A DNA stretch of 64,000 nucleotides, from positions 24,047,246 through 24,111,245 of the forward strand of contig CM034238.1 of the NCBI GenBank assembly GCA_019916065.1. Reading direction: 5' to 3'. Every line of letters begins with the position of its first letter. The stretch's first letter is position 1. Below are positions 1 through 12,849 of this stretch, piece after piece. The position numbers and the translations under genes are program-made. A model generated the notes under the pieces. That model did not search any database and was not told the origin of the DNA. It was given only the letters and a program-made list of their open reading frames with translations. This stretch comes from Vitellaria paradoxa (lineage: Eukaryota > Streptophyta > Magnoliopsida > Ericales > Sapotaceae).

Positions 1-1013
1 AACTTTTCACTAAATACTCAACACCTAATTTTGTGCGACAAGTGTCACCTTTATATGTAATATTTATTATAATTTTCAAACACCTAAAACTGCATAGTTC
101 CAATAAAAATGTCTGAATTTTATTTTTCAATTAAAGTTAGTTCGATTCCCTTCGCCCAAAAAAAAATAATAATAAATAAATAAAATAAAATAAAATAAAA
201 ATCATAGATACTCCACTGCCTATAGATTGGTTTAACTCATATACTCCACGCGCATTATTTTATGAAAACAAAATGAAATAATTTAAATAAATAAATTTTG
301 GTTAAGAAAAAAAAAAATAGGAAAAGTAGTTTAAAGTAAGCGAGCTTATATATATATATATATATATAAGGTTCTTCGTTTCCTATAGCATCGTGTTAAT
401 TGCATGCCAGCTATTTTTTTTTATTTCTTGTTTTTTTTTTTCCCAAGTAAGATAATGATTATTTTTCATTTGTTTGATTTTTTTTTTCTCATTATATTTT
501 AGACTTATTAAATATGACCCAGGTTTGGGCTATGTTGCGGGAATAGTTGATAAGGACCTGAATCACAAATAATTAACTCAAATAATTGATTGATTGATAT
601 ATAGGGGGCGTTTGGACTTCTAAAAAAATTTTTAAAAATTAAAAGTTAATGTTGATGTGATGTAAAAATAATATGTAATAAAATTTAATTAAAAAAATTT
701 AAAAATTTTTAAAACTTTTTTAAATAAAAAAAAGTTAAGAATACAAACAGTCTTATATACAGGCATCCATTTTTAGTGAATTGTCCTTCCTCCATTTAAA
801 GAGTACCCAAATTTTTTTTGGGATTGAGTAGGTCCGATGCACCACGGACCGTTAAATAAAAAATATTTGAGTTTTTTAGTTTGATCCAACGGCCCATAAT
901 ACACCGGACCTAACCCTTCCCAATTTTCTTGTTTGAAATTGGCATTGGAATCAAAGATGCTGGGGAGAATCATCCCACAAATAGAGATAGAGATGGTGAT
1001 ATGGAAATATATA
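1..1013. other. AT-rich intergenic DNA
   Basis: I see no gene here. The stretch is A/T-rich with homopolymer runs and a (TA)n microsatellite at about 351-368. Around 602-753 a segment starts GGGGCGTTTGGACTTCT and ends AGAATACAAACAGTCT. The two ends are imperfect inverted repeats of the GTTTGG type common in plant MITEs, flanked by TATATA on both sides, but the flanks are too AT-rich to be proof. Short open frames in both directions have no recognisable similarity. Confidence 0.5.
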
Positions 1014-1647
1014 TGGGCTATGTTTGGTATCACAAACAAACTCTATAAATCTCCAACAAACCTTCTACCTCTAATTTTTTTGCCATTACGAATTTCAAAA
1101 AATTCCAATATTTTGCTAAAAAAATAAAAAATTTAGAAGTAGGTTAATCGAATGTGTAAATTTTTTATGCAATCATATTCTTCATGTCAAAAATTTTTAA
1201 ACGAGTACTATTGTTGCTATTTTTTGTGAACTTTTTTGAATCTGTGGGAACGGATTTAGAAAACTGTTCTCACGGTTTGTTACTTTTCAAAAAAAAAAAA
1301 GTGCCAAAATTAAACTCAAATCACATTTTATCTCAATTTATCTTATTTTTTCTTACTCGAAACGGAGCCATGATCATCTATGTGTATAACAATCCAAACA
1401 TGCAGGCGTTGTGTGAGCCAGGCTTTTTCAAACTCCTGCATGTACACTACCAAAGTATGAGCATTGCCCTTCTGGCCCCCGTAATTCATAGAAAACTTGC
1501 ACCAGACAATAAAACTGTGGCATTTTGGAGGCTGAACTTTACTAAAAATTATAAAAAATTATTAATTTTTTTTATTATTTTCAATTAAATTACATTATAT
1601 GTTATTTTCACATTAACTTTTTTTTTTTTAACTATCCAAATACCACC
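1014..1647. mobile_element. MITE-like element, family shared with 7769-8291
   Basis: The ends resemble imperfect inverted repeats (GGGCTATGTTTGGTATCA and, reversed, GGTGGTATTTGGATAGTT). The interior shares a long stretch with 7769-8291: both contain AGGTTAATCGA followed by GCAATCATATTCTTCA and, further on, a repeated motif of the form aat-ccgt-aacgg. That makes two diverged copies of one non-coding element family. The exact ends are uncertain and no clear target-site duplication was seen. The predicted 134-aa open frame inside is probably fortuitous. Confidence 0.4.
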
Positions 1648-3821
1648 TAATGTAAATAATGATACATTAGAGTGTAAATTATAAAAAAAAAAAAAATTAA
1701 TTAGTCATAGATTAAAAAAAAAGTCTTAGTGCATCTAACCTAGTTTGGAGATTTTTTTTGTTTTTAAATTTACGTTTAAATAGTGAATAATAATCACTTT
1801 GGCATAAACTATTACCACGAAAAATAAGTGCCTGAATAAATTACCCAACCACCATATGGGACAAAGCAACAAAATGTTTCCTAAGCTACTTACCAAAAAA
1901 AAAAAAAAAATGTTTCCTAAGCTGCAGTCTCACTCACTAAGCCCGCTTCAATCTTAACAAATATTTATAAAATTTTACAAATTTCTATGTATTCTATAAA
2001 TTTTAATAAAATTTTTGTAAAACTTTTAAAAATTTTTATACAAAATGTAAAAAATTATCTGTTAGAATCTTTTCAAATGTACCGTTTGAATGAATTTTCA
2101 CTATTAATCTTTATTTTTCAGTGATTTATTTATTTATGTAAGTCAAATTATATTTTATCTTAACTTTTATAACCGTAAATAATCCTTAAATTGATCTTAT
2201 GAATCTGCTACTTATAGTCATTGTATGCTTTCGAATTTAGTGAATAGAGTAGCTCAAAAGATAAAATCAGAGTGATGTAACATGGATGGAGTCTAACAAT
2301 TTTAAAAATAAAAAATAAATAACTCACTTCTTTTACTACGTAAATATTATTGTTACATTATTTAAATTTATTTTTATAAAAAATAATGGAAGAATATATT
2401 TTTTATAAATATCTAATTAAAAAGAAATATATTATCATGTCATTTTAAATTATTTTTTGGGTAAAATAATATTAGAAAAATATATTTTTTCTCACAAAAA
2501 TCAGTTTAGAAAATAAGGTGATGACAAGAAAATAAAATAAAAGTATAAAGATTAGATATAAAAGTAATATGCGCCGAAATTTAATTGAAAGAAAACATAA
2601 AAAGTTAGTAAAATTGGTAGATTTTTGTTGATTTTCGTAAATCAAACACCCTTTGTGTAAAGGGCAGTTTGGAGCATCAACTAAGTTCAAAAAATTTTTA
2701 AAAATTTCAAAAGTTTCAATTTTTTTAAATTTCAAAAAATTTTGACTTTTTAAAAATTTTGTTAAAATCCATTGGAACAAACTATTGTGGTGCGTTACAA
2801 CGAATTTTGACAAATTTTTGAAAAAATTAGACTGACATTTATACCAAAAAATTTCATAAAAACTTCAAAAATTTTTTAAATTTTCTATTAAAATTTTTTT
2901 ACGTGCCACTTTATATAATTTTTAATAATTGTATATCAAATCAAATATAAACATCTTATTACTATTTTAAAATAATTTTTTCCGCTCTAAATTTCAGGAA
3001 AAAAAAATTAACTTTTGTAAAATTTTAATTTTTTCACCTCTAAATCCGTGCGAGGTTTTGTCTTTACCACGGAGGGCAGAAGCCAAAATAAGCTATGACG
3101 TAACCAAGTGCGGCACGCTTAGGTTGACTATTCAAAATTCTAATAAATCTTCCCAACGCAACTTACGAAAACTAGCAGAATCACAAGGCTTTACGGTAAG
3201 TTTTTAAATATATTTAAGTTTGCGATGGGGCGAAAAATGAATATAAGTAAAATATAATATAATATGTAATACAAAAATATGTATTGCTTAAACATTGAAA
3301 AAAAAATATTTGAAGCACTTAATTAATAATAAAATGACTTACAAAAAATCAAAATAAAACAAAAAAAGGTTACATCTCGTTTAAATAAAAAAAATGAAAC
3401 ACAAAAAAACAAAATAGTGGGACAATCAGAAATTTTTTTGATTTTTAACGTAAAAATATATTTAATGTTTAAACACTATGAAAAAAATCAAATACTCTAG
3501 AAACAGCAAAATAATCCACTATAAGCTTATAAAAAAAATTAAAAATTATATATATATATATTCCAAACAAATATATAATAAAAAAAGCAAACAAACAAAC
3601 AAAATTGCACGTGCCAATTGACCCCTAGTCGATAAATGAGCATGTAGGCAAAATTCAAGAGTACTTTCTCTCTCCTTCTCTCTCCTTCCACATTAAATTT
3701 TTGTTCAATTTGGCTTCAGATATTCAACTTTTAATTACAATAATTAAAGATATTACTTCTAACTTTATACTTGGATTGAAAAAAACTCTCTTATAAAAAA
3801 CTCTCTTATACAAGACATATC
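1648..3821. other. AT-rich intergenic DNA with a MITE-like palindrome
   Basis: No gene is seen. At about 2657-2840 lies an AT-rich segment beginning AGGGCAGTTTGGAGCATCAA. Its right part (around 2765-2830) matches in reverse orientation the segment at about 4070-4140, so a related element family is present twice. The rest is A/T homopolymer and simple sequence, with CTCTCTCC repeats near 3667-3690. Confidence 0.4.
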
Positions 3822-4224
3822 AAGGGTTGTTTGGATTGAAAAAAGAAAAAGAGAAAAAAAAAAAACAAAAAGTAAAATTTTTTGGAATTTAGAATATAAA
3901 AAGTTATTTTGAAATGATGGTTAGATATTTGTATTTAATTTGATATAAAGTTGTTAAAAATTATATAACGAGACATGTGACAAAATTTTAGTAAAAAATC
4001 TTGAAAATTTTTGGAGTTCTGTGTAACTTTTTAATACAAATATCAGTTTAATTTTTTTTTTTAAATTAGACAAAATCTATTGAAACGCACTATAATTATT
4101 TGATCTAACGGATTTTGATAAATTTTTTTAAAATGTCAGAATTTTTTTATGTTTGAAAAAGTTGAAACTTTTGAAATTTTTTTAGAATTTTTTTAATTTT
4201 ATTGGAGCTTCAAATTAACGGCCC
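3822..4224. mobile_element. Possible MITE upstream of the dioxygenase gene
   Basis: The segment starts AGGGTTGTTTGGATTGAAAA. Its right end, read in reverse, is AGGGCCGTTAATTTGAAGC, giving imperfect AGGG..GTT terminal repeats. The interior is AT-rich and partly palindromic and resembles 2657-2840 in the opposite orientation. It has no coding capacity. No convincing target-site duplication is visible, so the call rests on the ends and on the related copy. Confidence 0.35.
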
Positions 4225-4406
4225 TGATAGTATACTTTGCACGAACATTGAGTAATCACTCCTTTATTTGTTCATTTATTTTTCTTTTTCTTTGGGTCAT
4301 GCATGACAAAAACCCCTAGACATCAGATGAGAATCGTAGAAGGCTTCTCCAGACAATAATCCTAATAGTATACTTTGCATGAATATTGAGTAATCACTAC
4401 TTTATT

Positions 4407-4475
<69 letters not shown>

Positions 4476-4535
4476 GTTTTAGTCATGCATGACAAAAACC
4501 CCTAGAGATCAGATGAGAATCGTGGAATGCTTGTG
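4222..4535 (+). repeat. Tandem duplication upstream of the dioxygenase, with ATT microsatellite
   Basis: Two direct copies of about 140 bp lie head to tail: copy 1 about 4222-4359, copy 2 about 4360-4535. Both contain TAGTATACTTTGCA, GAGTAATCACT, TCATGCATGACAAAAACCCC and CAGATGAGAATCGT. Inside copy 2 the short T/A stretch has expanded into an (ATT)n array of about 20 units (about 4414-4475), which explains its greater length. The pair ends about 75 bp upstream of the predicted TATA box, so it sits in the proximal promoter. Confidence 0.85.
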
Positions 4536-4610
4536 TAGCTAGTTACCAAATTATACTCCACCATCGTGACGAAAAGTAAAAATGTCCAGATTCACTTGTA
4601 TCTTTTAACA

Positions 4611-4617
4611 CTATAAA
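4611..4617 (+). promoter_or_regulatory. TATA box of the dioxygenase gene
   Basis: CTATAAATAG is a near-ideal plant TATA box. It lies about 155 bp upstream of the start codon at 4772, so transcription would begin near 4640-4650 and leave a 5' UTR of about 125 bp. No upstream ATG was noticed in that UTR. A likely polyadenylation signal, AATAAA, is at 7536-7541, about 210 bp after the stop. Confidence 0.6.
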
Positions 4618-4771
4618 TAGACTGTGTCACCCAACATCATTTGAAACCAACTTAATTAACCATCTTTCAGTCCAGCACAAACTAGTTAATTTTCACTTCT
4701 TAGCCACTCTGTGAACCCAAAACAAAGATCAAACTCGATCGATCGATCTGTATCATCAAGTTTCCACAACC

Positions 4772-7324
4772 ATGGTTGAGGAGATGCACGCCAGCAATAT
4801 TAATGATTCCCAATCCATTCCATTGATTGATCTCTCTGCACTGAGCTCCCCAGAATCAGTATCCTCAGACCCAAGTGCTATTTCAAAACTTGTAACTGAA
4901 ATAGGCTATGCAAGCAAGCACTGGGGATTCTTCCAACTAATCAACCACGGAGTGCCATTGGAATGCCTCAAAGACTTTGAGTTGGCATCCAAAAAGTTCT
5001 TCGCACAGTCCAAGCAAGAAAAAGAGAAGGTGAGGAGGGATGAAGCCAACCCATTAGGTTACTATGATGCTGAGCACACCAAGAATGTTAAGGACTGGAA
5101 AGAGGTGTTCGATTTTCATGTGGAGAATCCCACAGTAATGCCGGCTTCACATCACCCCAATGATCCGGAGCTAAGGGAGTTGATCAATCGGTGGCCGGAT
5201 TATCCTCCTGAGTTCCGGTAAGTAATTTAACTTAATTTTTGTTACGTTAGCTTGATATATATATGCGGGTTGGTTGGCCTATTAGGAAAGTTCAAAATTC
5301 TAAAATAACTATTGGCCCTTCGAAACTCATTAGATCCACCCCCCAAGGCTGTGTTAGATTAAGTGATATGGGGCGGGATTGGATTTTTAATCCCATAGAG
5401 CCCTCGATTTGTTTATTCACGGGGTGATACATATATGTATATATATATAATCCTCAAATTGTAATCGGAGGCTTAGGTTCTCTTGAACGTTGGAAAATTT
5501 TAAATTATTTTTTTTTAAATCTCATCTTTTATCCCATCAACTAAATGCTAAAAAAGCATCTCACATACAAAAATAATATCAAATTACATATATTATTTTA
5601 TAATATTATTTATTTTATTCTCATTATCCATTCTCTCATAGTCAAACATAATTAATAATAGACATGTTTGAAATAATTTGTAACTTAATATCATATTACA
5701 GTTTTGTTCTAATTTTAGTAGGTCGTAAATTCAAGTTATGTTATCATTGTTTTGAGCTTGATACGTGTATAATTTAATAGTTAAAATTTTTCCTTTTTTA
5801 TTTTAATTTATTTGTTCTTTTAAGACTTGGTTTGTGCGATCTAACAAGTTGGGTTCAACCAGGGGGGCCGCTGAAGGATATGCTCAAGAAGTGAAGAAGT
5901 TGGCTTTCAAGTTGTTAGAACTCATCTCCCTGAGCTTAGGCTTGCCAGAAAATAAGTTCAATGGCTTCTTCAAAGACCATGCCAGCGTTATCAGGATCAA
6001 TCGCTACCCACCTTGCCCAAACCCTGACCAAGCTCTTGGAGTTGGTCCACACAAGGACTCTGGTGCCATAACCATCCTGGCTCAAGATCATGTTGGAGGA
6101 TTGGAAGTGAAGAGGAAGACAGATGGAGCATGGATTCAAGTTAAACCCATCCCGGGTTCTTATATCATAAATATTGGTGATATTATGCAGGTATTGTCCC
6201 TGAATCTTGCACTACTAACTCAGCTAAGTGAGTTCAAAGTTTGACGTCGTTCGATAAAAAATAGTCTATCCTTCTACTGAAATAATAGTACATACAAGAG
6301 CCCAATTTAATTTTTTATTTATTTATTTTTTTAGGGGATAAACATAGTTTAATTAGTCGATTTTTATAGTCAACACGAAAAAAGAAATATTTCATAAATC
6401 TTTTGAAATTCACATTACTGTATGCGAGAAAAGAAGTCATGTCCGCATACTCTTTGATGTGGCAACATGGCGGACCGATGTATGACTTGTGATGGGCCGT
6501 AATTCAAATAACATTTTAGTGTAAAATTTTTAGTACAAATATTTCTACTCCAAAACAGAAATACTTAATCCAGTTTAAATACTTAATCATAACCCAAAAC
6601 AAGAAAAATTTTTAAACCAATTTAATATCTAACTCATAACTAAGTTTAATATCAAATTCAAAACTTAAGAAAAATATTTTTTTTTTTCAAACTTCGCTTT
6701 TGTGCGAGCAAGTTTTTTCGAGCTAGATGAAGATAAGTCCTTGAGTGTAAAGGCAGAAGAGAACTTGCCGTCAAGCTCTAGAATCCTTTTTGGCTCTCTC
6801 TCTCTCTCTCTCTAGCCTTGTGTTTCTCATTCCCAGGAGGTCTTTTACCACTAATTAACAGGTTTTTTCCGTCTAATTTGACTAAAGGATCTATAAATGA
6901 TTTAATCCCGCCCTAGAACCCATGCATGTAAGCGAAAGTTCTGTGCAGGACCAACCTTTTTATTCTATAGCTTATCCCTGGCTAAGATTGGTTTCAAAAT
7001 GCCAATTCTCAAAATTCTAAGCTCATTCGAATTAGTGACAAAATATGTGAACTTAATTTGCAGGCTTGGACCAATGACAAATATCAGAGTGTGGAACACA
7101 GGGTGGTTGTGAACTCCGAGAAGGAAAGGTTTTCCATTGTTTTCTTCCTCACCCCAGCACACTACGTGATGGTGCAGCCACTGGAGGAGCTGATAGATGA
7201 GCAAAACCCTGCAAAGTACAAACCGTACAACTGGGGGAAGTTCAGTGCCACTAGAAGGATCAGTAATTTCAGGAAGTTGAATGTTGAAAACATCCAAGTT
7301 TCTCATTTCAAGGTTGCGGAGTAA
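4772..7324 (+). CDS. 2-oxoglutarate/Fe(II)-dependent dioxygenase (3 exons, 344 aa)
   Basis: The product is a plant DOXC-class soluble oxygenase, expected to couple 2-oxoglutarate decarboxylation to oxidation of a small molecule in the cytosol. Exons are 4772-5217, 5863-6190 and 7064-7324, all GT-AG, and the frame is continuous with no internal stop. The N-terminal DIOX_N domain (about residues 16-125) has the family motif WGFFQLINHGV. The catalytic 2OG-FeII domain (about 190-290) carries the iron ligands H212 and D214 (in GPHKDSG) and H270 (in VEHRV), and the 2-oxoglutarate-binding R280-x-S282. The ATG at 4772 is the first in frame and gives a normal family length. The motif GYYDAEHTKNVKDW resembles flavonol-synthase-like and DMR6-like oxygenases of unassigned substrate, so I give no gene symbol. 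The gene looks functional. The substrate cannot be told from sequence. Confidence 0.93.
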
Positions 7325-7768
7325 TTGTGCTGGACTGGCCCCGAACTGTCATATATATATAACTATATATGTATAAGCATTAATTAATAAGCTGGTTCAG
7401 CAGTGGCTTCTTGTTAAAAGCCATTCACCACGTAGATACCCTTTTATGTACAAACATTAATAAGTTGCTTCTAGGGCAACCTGGACAACCATGCTACGGA
7501 GAGTCTGGTACGGTATGTCCATATTAATTTATTTGAATAAAATCAAACTAGCTTATAATGAGATCAATACTTACACAGTAACACTCTGTTCGATTAAATA
7601 GGGTTTAATTTCATTCGTTGAAAATTCTATCTAATTCTTATGTTCGGCATTAAAATATAATTTTAAGGATTAGATTTGATCTCATTTCATAACTTAAATT
7701 TTAAAATTTCTATATCATTTAAAATTCGATCCAAAATAATAAAATTTAATGAGAATTCATTTTTTTAA
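7325..7768. other. 3' flank of the dioxygenase gene
   Basis: This holds the probable 3' UTR, with a candidate polyadenylation signal AATAAA at 7536-7541, followed by AT-rich sequence that runs up to the MITE at 7769. No other gene is seen. Confidence 0.5.
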
Positions 7769-8291
7769 TGCACCATTTGGAGTGCCAATAAACTCCCAAA
7801 AAAACTCCATAAAATTCTAACAATCTCTATAAATCACTAAAATTCTCTATCACACTTTTACTTTTTCCCACGTTTTCTAATTTCAAAAAATTTCAATATT
7901 TCATTAAAAGAAATGAAAAATTCGTAAGCAGGTTAATCGAGTGCAAAAATTTTTCTTTTTGCAATCATATTCTTCACGTCGAAAGTTTTCAGACGAATAT
8001 CATTATCGCTATTTATCTCTATTTTTTTAAATCCGTTCTAACGGTTGGTTTACTGGTGTAGAATCCGTTAGAATGGATTTTGAAGGCCATTTTAACGGTT
8101 TTAGCACTGTTCAGAGAGAGAAGAAACATTTTTTCGAATCCATTGGAATAGATTTGAGAAACCATTCTAACAGTTTTAGCATTATTCATCTTCAAAAAAT
8201 ATGGTTTAGAAACAAACACCAAACGCTCTACTTCACCTCAAACCACGTTTTTTCTTAGTTTTTGTTATTTTTTTATCACTCCAAACGTACA
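7769..8291. mobile_element. MITE-like element with TTAA flanks
   Basis: A 523-bp non-coding segment starts TGCACCATTTGGAGTG and ends, read in reverse, TGTACGTTTGGAGTG. These are good terminal inverted repeats. TTAA stands on both sides (7765-7768 and 8292-8295) and could be the target-site duplication. The interior contains diverged repeats of about 80 bp built on aatccgtt-aacggtt motifs, and a block shared with the element at 1014-1647. There is no transposase, so it would be moved in trans. The superfamily is not certain: TTAA suggests a piggyBac-like target, while the TIR style also fits PIF/Harbinger. Confidence 0.6.
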
Positions 8292-8295
8292 TTAA

Positions 8296-11200
8296 GTCAT
8301 TTAAGTAAGTAGACAAATTTATCTTCATGTATCATATTTATTATTTTTTTTACTTTTATTAATATGGTCAAATTTGATATTTCTCTTAAATTAAATCAAT
8401 TTAATTTTTAAATTCAAAATATGTTTCAAACATAAAATTTTATTTATTAAATAAAATAAAATAAAATAAAATAAAATTAAATCAAATCAAATCAAATTAA
8501 TTATTTATTTTAAAATTCAATCAACTAGAGCAGAGGAATGTTTCTAAACTAAGGCCTCGCTTGGATGCGGGGAAAGCTGCCCTCCAAAAATTTCACCTGG
8601 CTATACGGGTGGGTCCTACTTTTTTGCCATGATTTGGCAACCAAATTTATCCCCCATGTAAGTTTTCCTGGGTCTTCACTTTTCACCCCCCCTCGCGGTC
8701 TCTCGGATAAAATTTGGGCACCCTCGACCCTAGCTAAAATATATGCAGGGAATGGCTCTTGTTTTTTATGTTTTTAGCCCTCATTAACTTGATCAAAATA
8801 AATATAATGTTAGTAAAAAAATAATAAATAGGCTAACAAGTCAAAATAAATATAATTAAAAATAAAATTAGATAATAACCAACCATTCAAAAGTACATAT
8901 TAAAAAAAATTGTTTAAATAAATTTATAAAAAATTAAATTTTCGAAAAAATAAATAATATAACTTCAAATTGTCCAAAAATAATTAAATAGAGTAGATTT
9001 TGTAATTTAATATTTAATTTAATGAGTAATCAAGTATGGGACACCACAAGGTAAAAGAGTCATTTGACTGCTTTTTCCATCATTCACCCCATTTTATTTA
9101 TAAAATATCCAAACCAAGTCAAAAGTTATCTCTCTTCATAAACATCATATCAATGTGGGCCAATCCTCTAAAAATAATACTTCATCTTATCTTATACCCT
9201 CTCTAAAACTTATCCCCTGAAATTTTAGCACCATCTAATTGGTCCTAAGTGTAATTGAATATCAACGTGATACCTTTTCTTGCAATCCAGATGTGAATAA
9301 GACAAGCTGGGTAGACGACTCTTTGTCCATCAAGTTGCTTGTATGAGTTGAGTCTCTCAACAAATTTAAAATGAAGGAAATTAACGCCAAAATCAAAATT
9401 ACAAAATTAAAATTCTCACACCCCAAAACTATAATGTCTAAGATTGACGGTAGTTTCTTTTTTTTTTTTTTTTTTTGGGTAATTGAGACTGACGGTAGAG
9501 GAACATGAAAACTAATTAGAATTGAATTAAATCTAATCTAAGTTTAAGTCATATCAATGAATATTAATCACGTAATCATTTGATTCAACTTGTACAATAT
9601 ACTAAATAATACGGCACAAACCTTTATTGTACATTGGCCCTCTTTTTCATATTAAAACAACAACGTGCAAAAAAATAAAAAAATAAAATAAAATAAAAAA
9701 TAAAAAAATTATCAACTAAGCAACTATCAGATCAGACCTATATATACAACCACATCATCTCACATACAAGTAAAATAAGTCTTTTATCGTGAACCATAAA
9801 TATATTAATAATCTCAATCATAATAATAATACAAAATATAAATCAAAGATAGATAGGGAGGATATAACTCCTAGTTAAACTACTAGCCTCGAATAAGCTA
9901 TTGGTGATTGTTCCGAGTACACAAGGGCTCCACTTAATAAAAACAATGATCAATAAATATAGTCTTTTTTTTTTTTCATTATAAAGTCGCTGTTGTTCTT
10001 AAGATTATAACTGAAAACAAGAGTTTATTAATATAGCCATCAATATAAAACTCAATTATAATCAATAATCTCAGTACATCAACTTTTTGCAATAAATAAT
10101 TTAATAAAAATAATAAAAGATAAAATCTCGTGTAATGTGTATAATATGATACAATGCAAATGCAATCTCTAACAAGATATGACCTATTTGAAATTGATAT
10201 TTGAAATGAATGAAATAAACAAATCATAAAAAGAAATTTTTATGTAGGTTAGTGTCTTTCATTGGAAAAAAAAAAAAAGTGGGGAAATGAAGTGATTCAA
10301 ATTTATCACGTCTATAAAAAATTATACCAAGAATTAATTCACGTAATTGGTTCACGTAAGAATGTACGTAGAATACGATGGAATTACTCATGTTCAAGTA
10401 AGTTTCATCATCTACTCCTAATCTTATTTTAGTACGAGTGAGATTTACCTAAGCACATAGGTCACTAATACACCATTTTGGATTAGAATATGGAAATCAA
10501 GTCACGATTAACTATGTGCACGAAGCCACCAATCACATCATTTTTTCGGTTAACAGCAAAAGTGCATCCCCTAAACGCTCCTAAAAGGATAATAAATCAA
10601 CATACCCTTTCATCAGCTCTGCCACCCTATCTTAAAATGGATTGGCAAATATTGATTTGCAATTTGAGAATACAATATGTCAAATTAACATCCCATCACT
10701 AGTAATAAATCTCTAATCATATATATTAATTAGGAATTATTTGATATTTTAGAAAACATGATTTATCATTTTAAAAGAAATAGATCCTATCCATAGATAT
10801 GATTATACCTATGGCACATCAATATATTAACAAGACCTTCTCAACTAATCAAAATAACCAAATGACAATATCCTAACGTTATATATTTGATATGCCCAAT
10901 TATGCGAAACATTAAAACTATAGATTCTTATCACAGCATTTACAGGCATGCTATACTCAAATCATTAATAAAAATAATCATTTATCTCTTGAAATATACC
11001 AAGTTGTGTTTGATATGCATTAAACAAAAACTAATATCAAGTTTGGGCCAAAAAACATAAAACAAAAAAGGACAAAACTATCAACCCCACTTTGAAACTG
11101 CTTAAACCAGCCCCATTCAAGCCCCGTTGAAGCAGTGGACCTACTGTCTAATCTACTTGAAGACCATTAAAGCGGCCACCATGTATAACACATATATGAG

Positions 11201-12218
11201 ATGTTTTCTTTCAACTTAAATCCGACCTCCTCAATCTAAATCCAAGCAATCTAGGATTATGATTTAACCCACAATAAGCAAAACTCGCAAAACCCAATAT
11301 CTATATATACATAGACGCTTATATATAAATACAATCAAACTCAACCAAATCAAATCATGACATTACTTTAAATCATGCAAGAACAAATAATAAATCGATA
11401 ATTTTGTCTCACTTATCTCGATTCTGAAAAAAGAATCAAGAAAAATTAAGAAACCTACCAAGCCTCTATTTTCAACGTCTAGATTTTTTTATATAGTCAC
11501 AATTTTTACAAATCATCACTATTACAATAATACCATGTCGCAAATGACAAACTCTTAATTATAACATTGTCTCTCTATCTTCTCTCTCTCCTCTCCCTTC
11601 TCTATCGACAAATACGAAGAAAAAAAGAAAAATAAGGGAAAAAAGAAAGAAAGATAAGGGATATTATCTAGTTTCAATTTTAAGATCCAAATATAACTCT
11701 GGGTCTAATTTAATTCAATAATAATAATAATAATAATAAAACAACGAGCACCACAACACATATCTAGTCTCAAATCTAATAATTACAATGGTTCAAACTC
11801 TCAAATAATAACCAAAAATAGATATTGAATATTACAAAAATATAAATAAGATTCTAAAATTTTTAGATTCCACGTGAACAAAATAACTAGGTGTGGTTTG
11901 AAATCTAAGTAAAACCTATTTTAATAGAAGTTTGAAAATATAATTTGAATTTAATACGTTCTCTCTCCCGTTAGAAGGTAACATCATATGTTATTATTAT
12001 TATTATTTTTTCTTTTTACTGATGGGTTTCAACAATGTGTCTTCGAGGCAAGGCCACATTCCACTAGACCACAATCCAATGGAACTCGCTGTTGAATCTT
12101 GTTGTGACATTAATATATTTTTCTCGCTCTACACTTGTATGTTAGGTACCCTTTCTATTCCTGCATTTGAATGACCTTATGTTGTAGGCTCAGTCAACTT
12201 CCAAGAAGAATCAAAGTA
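8296..12218. other. Intergenic AT-rich DNA, no gene recognised
   Basis: There are about 3.9 kb between the dioxygenase and the methylesterase. Around 8553-8780 is a less AT-rich patch (starting GGCCTCGCTTGGATGCGGGG) that looks like the end of an unidentified repeat. Around 11,570-11,660 is a C/T-rich then A/G-rich stretch, and a short (AAT)n array sits near 11,720-11,740. Open frames here are short and low in complexity. Nothing resembling a domain was found on either strand. Confidence 0.5.
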
Positions 12219-12376
12219 TAGGGTTGTTTGGTTGAAAAAAGTTGAGAAAAAAGTATAGTAAAAGTATAAAAATGTGACATAAAAGTGATATGTGTTAAAA
12301 TTTTATTGAAAAAAATATAAAAAATAATTAAAATTTAATAACTTTTGGTATTTTTTTGGTTGGTCAAACAAAACCT
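12219..12376. mobile_element. Short MITE-like element 5' of the methylesterase
   Basis: This segment of about 158 bp starts AGGGTTGTTTGGTTGAAAAA and ends, read in reverse, AGGTTTTGTTTGACCAACC. The ends are imperfect inverted repeats. The interior is AT-rich and non-coding. Flanks are TAT/ATA only, so the target-site duplication is not secure. It lies about 0.4 kb upstream of the methylesterase TATA box. Confidence 0.4.
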
Positions 12377-12780
12377 ATATATGCATATATTAACAATATA
12401 GTCAACAAGCTATGCTAATATCGAGGAGCAGCTGACATACGCAATTAAAGTCGGGGTTGACAATCGGTTGTTTATTCAAATATTTTAAATTTTTACGATT
12501 TATTTATTTTAAATTAAATTAAATTGCATCAATTTTGAATTAATATATTCATTTTATATTGACTTCACATTCCTCTGAAATAATTTTGTGATTGTGTTCA
12601 ATTTTAAATTAATGTATTTCTGTTATATTAAATTCGTATTTTTTTATTAAATATATGACTGTATATAATTCAAATCGTGTGTTATTGTATGGTTTATAAT
12701 ATTATCATCCCTGATAAATAAGAATTCTCCTGTTGACTGGCAGCTTCATGTTGAAAAACCAACCACTTCAGTCTAGCCCC

Positions 12781-12787
12781 TATAAAT
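12781..12787 (+). promoter_or_regulatory. TATA box of the methylesterase gene
   Basis: TATAAATT lies 69 bp upstream of the start codon at 12850, predicting a short 5' UTR of about 35-40 bp. It is the only good TATA motif close to the start. A likely polyadenylation signal, AATAAA, follows the gene at 15937-15942. Confidence 0.6.
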
Positions 12788-12849
12788 TCATATATTTAGA
12801 GCCATTTTGTGAGACTTGGAATTGAATTAGGTAGAGAGAGAAACCAAAG

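Noticed and set aside
1184..1588. 134-codon plus-strand open frame
   Set aside because: It lies within a MITE-like element shared with 7769-8291, is interrupted by poly(A) encoded lysines and has no domain or plausible promoter.
5936..6139. Minus-strand ORF within the dioxygenase
   Set aside because: Antisense to exon 2 with no independent evidence.
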